A stretch of DNA of 64,000 bases from Ardenticatenaceae bacterium (lineage in GTDB: Bacteria > Chloroflexota > Anaerolineae > Promineifilales > Promineifilaceae), in assembly GCA_020634435.1 (NCBI GenBank), contig JACKBS010000012.1, positions 124,001 through 188,000 of the forward strand, read 5' to 3'. Below the pieces are notes generated by a model. The model was not told where the DNA came from, searched no databases, and saw nothing but the letters and a program-made list of their open reading frames with translations. Shown here in pieces: positions 1 through 7,903 of the stretch. Both the position numbers and the translations under genes were made by a program. The first letter of the stretch is position 1, and every line of letters starts with the position of its first letter.

Positions 1-362
1 CAAATAGCTTTTACAAAAGCTGCCGTTCAGACTTGTTATGTAAAATCAGGAAGGCCCTTTAAATAAACCAAAGCCATTTCGCCCGCTCTTACTTGAGCAA
101 ACCACTGGAAAATCGGTCTTGGGTTTTAACGAACTTTTTGTGGTTTTCTTGAATATCCCTAAGAGCCAAATAAAAGCCAACACCAGCTTAAAAATTTTAG
201 AAATCTTGAAATCGACTTTCAGAAAATGAAAGAGTATTTAAGCGCTTCTGTAAATACAAGAAGTTTGGTCTCCTCTATTCTGGTCACATAACGCAAGAAC
301 TGAGTGGCCACTCCTTCAAGCGTCCTTACCAATTTCATAAGACAAATGAAGGAGACTTAAAC
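1..362. other. non-coding region upstream of small peptide gene
   Basis: I see no supportable gene here. The sequence is AT-rich and carries two copies of TCTTGAA (147-153 and 204-210), a half-site that also occurs in the inverted repeats between the HTH-STAND gene and the vWA gene near 3185-3210. The final bases hold a good ribosome binding site (AAGGAG around 350) for the peptide gene that follows. Confidence 0.5.
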
Positions 363-530
363 ATGAAAACATTTCTTCGATTTTTACAGTTGCTGGTGGA
401 TGGCTGTAAGGCTGGCTGTATACTCATTGCGGTTATCGTCGTAGTCAGCTTTGCCCACCCTGACAAGACGATTGCCACCGGCGGATGTACAGTGCCGGAT
501 GGCATTTGCAACACCTCGACTAATCTGTAG
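363..530 (+). CDS. 55-aa putative secreted or membrane peptide
   Basis: A 55-codon frame with ATG, a well-placed AAGGAG ribosome binding site about 8 bases upstream, and a strong stem-loop terminator just after the stop. The peptide has a positively charged start (MKTFLRF), a hydrophobic stretch at about residues 19-31 (IL-IAVIVVVSF) and a polar C-terminal part with two cysteines (GGCTVPDGICNTS). This looks like a signal peptide or a single membrane anchor followed by a short exported tail that could form a disulphide. I do not recognise a family. It stands alone as a monocistronic unit between an AT-rich upstream region and the terminator. Secreted signal peptide, small-protein toxin or chance frame are all possible; the RBS plus terminator make a real gene likely. 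Confidence 0.6.
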   Translation: MKTFLRFLQLLVDGCKAGCILIAVIVVVSFAHPDKTIATGGCTVPDGICNTSTNL

Positions 531-542
531 TTCTTTCCTATG

Positions 543-580
543 AGAAGGCTAACCAGCCATTCTGGTTAGCCTTCTTTTTC
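543..580. terminator. bidirectional intrinsic terminator
   Basis: A perfect 14-bp inverted repeat (AGAAGGCTAACCAG, loop CCATT, then its complement) ends in a T-run on the + strand. It follows the 55-aa peptide gene at once. The stop codon of the leftward HTH-STAND gene (566-568) lies inside the stem, so one hairpin probably terminates both convergent transcripts. Confidence 0.85.
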
Positions 581-3148
581 TTCCTCTAGTTTTCTTAAAG
601 CAGTTTCCAATTCCTCTTTGAGATGGACCATTCGTTCATCAGTATCATATTTTTCTAGCAACGTGACTGCTTCCTTAAAAACGAGATCACCTTCTTTAGA
701 CCGGGCTTGGGCAATTAATACATCACCGAGTCGCCCCAATGAATTAGCCATCTCTAAGGGTTCCGCTAGCTGCTGCCAATGTTGAATACTTTGCCGAAGC
801 ATTTGCTCTGCTTCCGCATATCCCCCTCTCATATAGGCAGCGTTCCCCATATTATTCAGGGCAGAGGCCAGATAATAAATATGCCCCGATTCTTTCAGGT
901 AGTCCAAATCAATTTGCCTGAAAACTGCTTCTGCCCGTTGAAACTGTTTTTGCTGAAAGTGAATGGACCCTTCAGCCAGATAAATGAGGGTACGGTCTAG
1001 TTGACTCGCGGTTTTTGTTAAAACGAGGTTGGCTTCGGAGAGACATTTTTCTGCGCTATCTATGTCACCTTGTGCTTGTAAAACCAATGCCAGGTTATGC
1101 AATGTTCGAGCCAATTCCGGCCATAGATTTATGTTTCGCCATACGGTGGCAGCTTCCTCTAAATAACGGCCAGACTGCTCCAAAAAATCTTGTCTGCGCA
1201 ATGCTATACCCAGCAAGTTAAGGGTTGCAGCTCGTTCTCTCCCCACTAAACCCAAGTTGTCATATTGTTCTAAAGCTGTGGTGCCATGCCTTATTGCTTT
1301 GTCGTACTGCCTATTTAGCAAGAAATCGTTGCCGAGGCTTAAATTCGCCTGGGCGATTTCTACGCTTTCCTCGACTTGCTGTGCGAGTTTGAGCATGTGC
1401 TGATGGATTTCTATTGCTTCCGACAGCTGGTAATTTAAGCGATGTAAAGTACCCAGCCTATTCAGCAAACGGCATTGCTCAGAAGGCTGATCTGAAAATT
1501 TTTCAGATAAATCTTTTAATAAGGGCAACCATTTAGCGGCATATCCTCTCTGCTCAATATAGCGGAAGAGATAAGCAAATATCTCTTGCCATGCCGTGCG
1601 CATTAGCAATGTAATATCAGCATCCGTCACCTGCTGGCTCTTTTGCAAAACCAAGGCTAAGTTATTCTGTTCCTGATCAAACAAATGCCATTCTTTTTCA
1701 GAAAGCTGGGCAAAATATTGCTGCCAATAAACAAGCGCATTCTCAATTAAGGCCGTAAAAGGAAAACCACCGACTTCCGCAGTGCTTGGACGACTGAAAA
1801 TATACTGGGCGGTCAAGCGATGTGTACCGTAACGCCGCTGGTATAAATTACCCTGTGGTTCGACCAAACAACATTCCATTAACCGGGTTAAACTTGGCCT
1901 GAGCTTTTTCTGGGGAAGGTTACTGACCGCCTGTAAGTAGGCTAAAGTCGCACCTGATTGCGATACGAGTGACATAACACGTATCAGCTGTTCTTCCGCC
2001 GGTAGAAGCACACGCCATAGATCGTCGTAGACAGATTGGTAGACGTTTGCAATTCGCCCTGTCTGTGCCGTTTGCCATCCCTCTAATATCTCTGGCAGTG
2101 AATACATACGTGCCAGACGGGGGATAAGGCGCAGAGCCAGTGGATGGCCGCCCACAACGCTATACAGATCTCTGATATCTTTTTCTTCTGCCCCTTGAAA
2201 TGTGGGGGTGTGGGTTATTTCTGCCTGGTGATGAAGCAATGCTCTGGCATCATCAAACGAAAGTTCGGGAATAGCAATTGTTGTCGCCTCAATCTCAAAA
2301 GGCGGTTGCTGATAAGCGGTTAATAAATACTTCCCCGTACCGATGATACCTAGCAGGCGATCTAGCAAGGGCAACATCTCGGCAAAATGGCCCAGATCAT
2401 CAATGACAATCAAATGAGGTTGAGCCTGCAATTTGTAACGCAGACGCATCAACTGCTGGGAGAGATGCGATTTATGATCATCTTCTGTTAGCAGCCGCTG
2501 GCACAGCTTATTAATTACAATGTGGGCATCCGTCTCCGGCAACACCTCGCTGTTGTCCACGTCAGCTGATATCCAAACGACCTGGGCAAACAAGTTGTGC
2601 CGAATAGCATGACGAGCAACGGCGTCGGCAACGGCCGTTTTCCCCACACCACTGATTCCCGTCAACACAATCATGCGCGAATGGGACGATATTAATTGTT
2701 CAACAACATCCTGGATCAAGTCGTCAACGCCAAAGAGGCGGGAATATGAGGGTGTTGGTAATAACGCTTCCTGTTCAACTGCTGAAGGCACATCGGCAGC
2801 AGACAGTATTGGCTGGAATTGTTTCCAGACGGGGTTTACGTCTCTTAACTCGCCGTCATCAAGTGGGCGGTAATTACCGGCCAGGAGAAGTAGATTTGCT
2901 GCCTCTGGCGTCTTAATTCCCCCACCCTCATGCAGTACCTTAATCAAACCAACCAAAACATGCCGGTCATCCCGGCGAATTTTGTTCAGGCCACGTTCCC
3001 AGTTGCTGACCGTGCTGCCGGTATAAGTTTCAACACCGGACTCAATACTCAGGCGCTCCGCCAACCGTTCCTGTGTGAGGGGGCGATTTCTCTCCCGATC
3101 ATGGCACTTTGCCCGACAACTTTTTAAAAGCTCACCGAATTCATTCAT
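566..3148 (-). CDS. HTH-STAND (NB-ARC) TPR regulator
   Basis: An 860-aa protein with three parts. Residues about 24-55 form an XRE-like helix-turn-helix (LTQERLAERL then STVSNWERG). Residues about 140-400 form an NB-ARC/AP-ATPase with Walker A GISGVGKT at 164-171, Walker B LIVIDD ending at 251 and a GGHPLA motif at about 333-338. Residues about 540-845 are tandem TPR helices. This is the layout of AfsR/SARP-like STAND regulators: ligand or partner sensing by the TPRs, ATP-driven oligomerisation, then DNA binding. The gene is transcribed away from the vWA-tubulin-RT-Cas train, and the 149-bp gap holds inverted repeats suitable for an operator, so I infer that it controls that train and itself. 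The start ATG has only a weak ribosome binding site. Confidence 0.85.
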   Translation of the reverse strand: MNEFGELLKSCRAKCHDRERNRPLTQERLAERLSIESGVETYTGSTVSNWERGLNKIRRDDRHVLVGLIKVLHEGGGIKTPEAANLLLLAGNYRPLDDGELRDVNPVWKQFQPILSAADVPSAVEQEALLPTPSYSRLFGVDDLIQDVVEQLISSHSRMIVLTGISGVGKTAVADAVARHAIRHNLFAQVVWISADVDNSEVLPETDAHIVINKLCQRLLTEDDHKSHLSQQLMRLRYKLQAQPHLIVIDDLGHFAEMLPLLDRLLGIIGTGKYLLTAYQQPPFEIEATTIAIPELSFDDARALLHHQAEITHTPTFQGAEEKDIRDLYSVVGGHPLALRLIPRLARMYSLPEILEGWQTAQTGRIANVYQSVYDDLWRVLLPAEEQLIRVMSLVSQSGATLAYLQAVSNLPQKKLRPSLTRLMECCLVEPQGNLYQRRYGTHRLTAQYIFSRPSTAEVGGFPFTALIENALVYWQQYFAQLSEKEWHLFDQEQNNLALVLQKSQQVTDADITLLMRTAWQEIFAYLFRYIEQRGYAAKWLPLLKDLSEKFSDQPSEQCRLLNRLGTLHRLNYQLSEAIEIHQHMLKLAQQVEESVEIAQANLSLGNDFLLNRQYDKAIRHGTTALEQYDNLGLVGRERAATLNLLGIALRRQDFLEQSGRYLEEAATVWRNINLWPELARTLHNLALVLQAQGDIDSAEKCLSEANLVLTKTASQLDRTLIYLAEGSIHFQQKQFQRAEAVFRQIDLDYLKESGHIYYLASALNNMGNAAYMRGGYAEAEQMLRQSIQHWQQLAEPLEMANSLGRLGDVLIAQARSKEGDLVFKEAVTLLEKYDTDERMVHLKEELETALRKLEEEKEG

Positions 3149-3297
3149 ATTACCCCAGGCTGACCACCCTTTTGAAGTAACAACTCAAGAAAATCTTGAA
3201 TAAATTCAAGGATTGTCCTCTGTAACCAGATCCCCATGCTCTGTAAGCTAATTATAACAGATGAGGCTAACTATTTTCCGATGCAAGGAGGACGTGT
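3149..3297. promoter_or_regulatory. divergent promoter region with nested inverted repeats
   Basis: The gap between the divergent STAND regulator and the vWA gene contains TCAAGA-AAA-TCTTGA (3185-3199) overlapping CTTGAAT-AA-ATTCAAG (3195-3210). The second is a perfect 16-bp near-continuous palindrome. Three half-sites share one core, TTGA/TCAA. This is a plausible operator for the HTH of the neighbouring regulator. A TATAAC element near 3254 could be a -10 for the rightward operon, but I find no convincing -35. An AGGAGG ribosome binding site precedes the ATG at 3298. Confidence 0.5.
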
Positions 3298-5073
3298 ATG
3301 CAACAAAATCATTCTCAGGCAAAAATGGCTGCTTATTCTTCTGGCCTCAAGGGCTGTCGGCGCTTACGTTTAGGCTGTTTATTCATTATTTTCATCTTCT
3401 TCCTGGCTATTTGTGGCCTGTTGGCTTTGCTAATTTACCCACGTACCGCCCAGGCCGCCGACGAAGAACGGCCGTTGACCGTCTGGCTCCTGATTGACAA
3501 CTCCAACTCCATGTTTGATAAAGAAGGGGTTGGTTCAGACCCCGATCTGCTCCGCCTGGACGCGGCCCGGCTTTTTCTCAGCTACCTGGGGGTAGATAAC
3601 GGCACAGCCCCGCATCAAGCAGGTGTCATCTTTTTTGGCAGCGACGCCGTGACGGCCGTTCCCCTCACCCCGCTGACAGACGAAACTCAGCGGGCAACCC
3701 TGTTTGCTCAAATTGCCGCACCGGCGCGGCAGGGCTGGACAGATCATCTACTGGCTCTGGACCTGGCCCAAAGCCAGCTCAATGCGCTGCCCACCGATCA
3801 GCGCAGCGCCGTTATTCTGCTGACCGATGGCAAACCGGAATGGAGCAGTACACCTACGGACGCAGAGTTGGCCGCCTATCAGTCCGCCTTGAAAACGCGC
3901 AGCGAAGTGCTTGCCGCTACCCAAACACCCCTGTTTATTATCCTCCTGGCTAACGGGGCAACCGACAGTGATCCCAGCATTGCGGCGGTATGGCAGCCAC
4001 TGTGGCAGACCATGAGCGCGGCTACGCCTTCAGGCGCTTATTTTGTGGCTCGTGAGGCTGCCGACCTGCCCGGCATCTATCATGACATTGCTGCCTTGCT
4101 GGCGGGCAACACCACAGAAGGGATCGTATTTGAAACGGCCGTACCCGTTTCTGGCACCAGCACCATCCTTACCATTCCGGCCAATCTGGCCCAGCTCACC
4201 CTGGTTATTAGTAAAGAAAACCCGGCACAGACCGTTTCTGTCAGCACTGTCGATGGCCAACCCATTGAGGTCGCTGTTGGCACAGTTCGCCACGCGGGGG
4301 GTAAAGGCGTCACGCGGGAAGAGGTTTGGGTCATTGAGGAACCGGTGGCGGGTGAATGGACCGTTCACATTGAGGGCGCGGGCGAAGTCACCATCTGGCA
4401 AGACAGCAAAGCCATCCCTTTGACCATCGCCACGCTGTTGGCCACTACCGCAGCCACTGCCTCCCCCAGTGCTGCACCCGTGATTGTGGCTACTGTCGGT
4501 ACCACGCCCTTGCCCGGTACGGCAACCCTGGCTCCACGCCCAACGCAAACTCCATTGCCAACCGTCCTGGTGACACCAGCCGGAGGGGCTCCAACCGATG
4601 ACGCACCATCTTTTCGCTGGCTCTGGATAGTCGGGGTTGGTGGCCTGCTGCTGGTATCAGTGACCAGCATGCTGCTCATTCATCAGGCGGGTCAGCCGCC
4701 ACGGCTGACTGGGACGCTGCGGCTTTTGCATGGTGCCCAAACTCAGCAGGGACATACCGTGGTGGAACTAGAGGATTTAAACAAATCAAGCGTGCACCTG
4801 GGTTGTTCTCCAGCAGACATATTGCTACCCGGTGCGCAGGCCCAAGTCTTGCTCATTGCCGGAAAACCCATGGGAGAGACTGAAGAGGTACGGGTTCGTC
4901 CCGGCATCGGCACCCTGTTTCTAGACGGTGTTGTGCTCCAGCAGGAAAGACGCCTGGAAGATACAGCCATTCTGGATTTAGGCGGTATCCAGGTTCGTTA
5001 CGAAAATTTGCGCCTGCGCCGGGCGCAGCGTGAACAGTCCCAACTTTTGGCGCAATCGCCGTATTCATCATAA
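3298..5073 (+). CDS. membrane vWA protein with C-terminal FHA-like domain
   Basis: A 591-aa protein. A hydrophobic segment at about residues 25-48 ends in AQAADEE, consistent with a signal anchor or signal peptide. A von Willebrand A domain follows, with a MIDAS motif (LLIDNSNSMFD) near residue 65 and LLTDGKPEW downstream. A Ser/Thr/Pro-rich linker precedes a second membrane helix (WLWIVGVGGLLLVSVTSMLLI, about 440-462). The last 120 residues show a beta-rich pattern (LHLGCSPADILLP-like stretch, TLFLDGVVL, ILDLGGIQVRYENL) resembling an FHA fold without a clear phospho-threonine-binding Ser/His pair. The likely topology is an outside vWA and an inside FHA-like part. It is the first gene of the rightward train, with a strong RBS (AAGGAGG). 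Membrane anchoring of the tubulin-like proteins downstream is an inference from order only. Confidence 0.8.
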   Translation: MQQNHSQAKMAAYSSGLKGCRRLRLGCLFIIFIFFLAICGLLALLIYPRTAQAADEERPLTVWLLIDNSNSMFDKEGVGSDPDLLRLDAARLFLSYLGVDNGTAPHQAGVIFFGSDAVTAVPLTPLTDETQRATLFAQIAAPARQGWTDHLLALDLAQSQLNALPTDQRSAVILLTDGKPEWSSTPTDAELAAYQSALKTRSEVLAATQTPLFIILLANGATDSDPSIAAVWQPLWQTMSAATPSGAYFVAREAADLPGIYHDIAALLAGNTTEGIVFETAVPVSGTSTILTIPANLAQLTLVISKENPAQTVSVSTVDGQPIEVAVGTVRHAGGKGVTREEVWVIEEPVAGEWTVHIEGAGEVTIWQDSKAIPLTIATLLATTAATASPSAAPVIVATVGTTPLPGTATLAPRPTQTPLPTVLVTPAGGAPTDDAPSFRWLWIVGVGGLLLVSVTSMLLIHQAGQPPRLTGTLRLLHGAQTQQGHTVVELEDLNKSSVHLGCSPADILLPGAQAQVLLIAGKPMGETEEVRVRPGIGTLFLDGVVLQQERRLEDTAILDLGGIQVRYENLRLRRAQREQSQLLAQSPYSS

Positions 5074-5074
5074 G

Positions 5075-5088
5075 TTGGCCTAGGCCAA
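5075..5088. promoter_or_regulatory. 14-bp perfect palindrome before tubulin-like gene
   Basis: TTGGCCTAGGCCAA lies in the 28-bp gap between the vWA stop codon and the ribosome binding site (GGAGAG) of the tubulin-like gene. It has no loop, so it is a better candidate for a dimeric protein-binding site than for a terminator. Its function is unknown. Confidence 0.35.
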
Positions 5089-5101
5089 ATTGGAGAGACT
5101 C

Positions 5102-7900
5102 ATGACAGACAAAATGGAAAACCATCAAGCAGACACCCCCATCGCTGGCCTGACCGGCGGGCAGTTTGAAATGACCAGCAGCACAACGGCCGTCCGGCAG
5201 CAGCAGCTGTTGCAAATGCGCCCAACCTTAATTGTAGGGATCGGCGGCAGCGGGCAGCTCATTCTGGCCAATCTGAAATCCTTGCTGCAAGCCAGCTTTG
5301 ATGATAGCTGGCGGCGGCGCGTTCGCCTGCTGGCATTTGATACCACCGAAGAGACGTTTCAAATGCAGGGCGAAAATGGCCTGGTCACGCTTGAAGCCGA
5401 TGCCGAATTTTTTGACATTGGTAATGTGCCGGTTAACAGCATTGTGCGCAATATTGACAGCCAGGCCGCCATTAAAGAACGGCTGGGGCCAGTTTTGGCC
5501 AAACTGCCGGTGGGTGTGTTGCGCAGCGGTTCCAAGCAGCTGCGCCCCTTTGGCCTGATGGCCATGCTTTGGAACCACCCTACTGTTGTCGGCCAGCTGC
5601 GTCAGGCATTGTGGATGCTGGCAGGTCGCAACCAGACGTTGGAACAGGTCACGCAGCAGCAAGGCATCAACGTGTTTATTTGCTGCAGCCTGGTAGGCGG
5701 TACGGGCTCTGGGGGCTTTTTAGACATGGCCTACTTAATTCGTGACACCTTTAAAGACCTGGGGTCCCAGGCTGAATTTTGCCACATTACCGGAATAGGG
5801 TTCCTACCCCAGGCGTTTTATGGCATTCGCGGGCCAAATCTGCTGCCCAATGCCGCTGCTAGCTTAGAAGAGCTGAACCATCTCATGATAAAAGGCAGTT
5901 TCCAGGCGCGCTACCCGGACGGCCGTGTCCTGCAAACGCGTGAATCCCCCTTTGACATCTTTCATGTCTTGGACGGTGTGGACCAGAGCGGCCGTACCTG
6001 GACCGATATCCAGGCGGTGGCCGCGATGGCCGCTCAGGGTATCTTTTTGCAAATGGGGACACAGCTCGGACGTAAGGGAGAAAACGCCTTTGACAATCTG
6101 GACGAAATCTTGACCGGGCGCACGATGGGCGGCGAAGGAACTTTCCTGGCCAGTTTTGGCAAAGGGGAACTGCGTTTTGATGCCCCCCGCGTGGCCCATC
6201 TGTTCACAGATTGGCTGTTGCAAAGGCTCATTCAATCCCACTGGCTGCAAGCAGCTGCGTTGGAGACGGTCCGGCAGCACATGGCCATGTTGGAAACAGT
6301 TAAAGCCGACAACCTTCGCCTGACTCTCCAGGTAGACCCCGAGACGGCGGCACCGCTTTACCTGGATTTAAGCCAGCCTGGTTGGCTACAGCGGAAAGCC
6401 GCTGGCGAAGTGGCGGCCGAGGCCATGCGTTATTTGAAAGAATATGAACAGGCGCGGCTCATCGAAACGTTCCTGCCGCAAATCGGTAAAAATGGGCAGC
6501 GACTGTCGGCTCAATTGGGTCAGCAGTGGCAGCAGTGGTTTGATAACATGCTGTTTCAGCCAGGGGAATCTTTGCGCACCACCGAAGCCGCCGTTTCCCA
6601 GCTTCACCAAGAGCTGGTGGCTCTGGTAAAGGGGGGACAGCTACAACTGGCAGAAATAGAAAAGCGGCAGTCACGGCTCAGCACTACCCTGGCTCAGGCA
6701 GAAAACGGCCTGACCAAGGCTGCCAGCAGCTTTCCGCTGGGGCGGAACGGCCGTATCCGGGAGGCGTTAAGCTATCTGTTCCGTACGGCCCAGGAGTTAT
6801 ATGAAACAGAAATCGGGTTGCAAACCCTGCGGACCCAACTCGCCATCTGGCAAGACCGACAGCAGTGGCTGCGCCAGCAGCGCGACCGGCTACAAACGTT
6901 CATCGAAAGGCTGGAAAACAGCGCGCTGCAACTGGAAGCCGACAGCCGCCAGCGGCTGCAGCTATTGGCGCAGGGCGGCGTTGGGACATTGAGCCTGGCC
7001 GATGGCCCCTATATGCAAAAATTGTATCGGCAGTGGCAGCCAGAACAGGTTGCGCTTAAAGAGCTTGTCGAAAATCCGGCGCATTTGTTGAATTTGCAGG
7101 GGGCTGCCCTGGTGGCGGCGTTACGTACCGCCGTGGGGCCATTGTTTAAGTTCGTCCGCGAGCTGACGGTTGAAGATGTCATCCAGGATCGGCGGGAAGA
7201 GCTGTCGCCCCGCGCCCGACGGCAGCAGTTGTTCCAGCTGGCGACGCCCTCCTGGAATCTGGACCGGGCCCGCCTACCAGAAGGTGGGGCTAACCTGGTG
7301 CAGCTGGAAGTGTTAGGTGTGCCCAACGCCAGCCGGTCGCTTTTTGAAGGGGAAAGCATGCTGGTTTCTACCCATGATCCTTACCGACTCACCGCGCTGG
7401 TTGTTGCTGCTGGAGCACCGCCGTCGGCGCTGCAGCAGTACGACCAATATAAAGACGCGCAGGAACAGTTGGGCGGCCGTCGTCCCCTGCACGTCCTGCC
7501 CGATTTCCTGGTGACGGCCGATCAGGGGCGTCTGTTCTTTGCCCTAGGTTCCATCTTCGGGATTATCTACAGCCAGGGCACGTTCTTTTATTACCAACCG
7601 GCCGATCCGCTGGAGAGTGCCGTCAAGCTGGCCAACGGATTGGGCAACGCGATTCACGTGTTTAGTGAACAGGAAACGCTGGTGAATGAGGTCAGCGAGC
7701 GGGTTGAAGGACAGATTGCCCGGCTGGGACTGCGCGAAGCCATTGCGATTCTGACCGATTATTACGCAATTAGCCCCAATGGGAATACGGCCCTGGATGA
7801 ACAACTGCGTGAGTTGAAGCGGCTGGTCCGCAACTATGTGGACAGCTTGCGGCGCATTGATGCCTTTACTGCAGGCATTCATGAAAACGGGAGGGGATAA
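5102..7900 (+). CDS. large tubulin-like GTPase homologue (Tubulin_2 type)
   Basis: A 932-aa protein. I choose the ATG at 5102, which follows GGAGAG by 4 bases, over an in-frame TTG at 5090. Near residue 46 is the first strand and nucleotide loop (TLIVGIGGSGQLILANL). At 199-204 is the tubulin signature GGTGSG inside CCSLVGGTGSGGFLDMAYLIRD, diagnostic for the tubulin/FtsZ nucleotide site. Further on come a NAAASLEELNHLM segment, then a long helical, Gln/Leu-rich probable coiled coil (about 480-690) and a C-terminal domain with no call. The length is about double that of FtsZ, as in the bacterial Tubulin_2 proteins of unknown role. The stop is 3 bases before the next gene, so the two are surely co-translated. 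GTP-dependent polymerisation is likely but not proven by sequence. Confidence 0.85.
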   Translation: MTDKMENHQADTPIAGLTGGQFEMTSSTTAVRQQQLLQMRPTLIVGIGGSGQLILANLKSLLQASFDDSWRRRVRLLAFDTTEETFQMQGENGLVTLEADAEFFDIGNVPVNSIVRNIDSQAAIKERLGPVLAKLPVGVLRSGSKQLRPFGLMAMLWNHPTVVGQLRQALWMLAGRNQTLEQVTQQQGINVFICCSLVGGTGSGGFLDMAYLIRDTFKDLGSQAEFCHITGIGFLPQAFYGIRGPNLLPNAAASLEELNHLMIKGSFQARYPDGRVLQTRESPFDIFHVLDGVDQSGRTWTDIQAVAAMAAQGIFLQMGTQLGRKGENAFDNLDEILTGRTMGGEGTFLASFGKGELRFDAPRVAHLFTDWLLQRLIQSHWLQAAALETVRQHMAMLETVKADNLRLTLQVDPETAAPLYLDLSQPGWLQRKAAGEVAAEAMRYLKEYEQARLIETFLPQIGKNGQRLSAQLGQQWQQWFDNMLFQPGESLRTTEAAVSQLHQELVALVKGGQLQLAEIEKRQSRLSTTLAQAENGLTKAASSFPLGRNGRIREALSYLFRTAQELYETEIGLQTLRTQLAIWQDRQQWLRQQRDRLQTFIERLENSALQLEADSRQRLQLLAQGGVGTLSLADGPYMQKLYRQWQPEQVALKELVENPAHLLNLQGAALVAALRTAVGPLFKFVRELTVEDVIQDRREELSPRARRQQLFQLATPSWNLDRARLPEGGANLVQLEVLGVPNASRSLFEGESMLVSTHDPYRLTALVVAAGAPPSALQQYDQYKDAQEQLGGRRPLHVLPDFLVTADQGRLFFALGSIFGIIYSQGTFFYYQPADPLESAVKLANGLGNAIHVFSEQETLVNEVSERVEGQIARLGLREAIAILTDYYAISPNGNTALDEQLRELKRLVRNYVDSLRRIDAFTAGIHENGRG

Positions 7901-7903
7901 ACC

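Noticed and set aside
4030..4548. 172-aa frame opposite the vWA gene
   Set aside because: Antisense shadow of a well-supported gene; composition is Gly/Asn-rich as expected for a complement frame.
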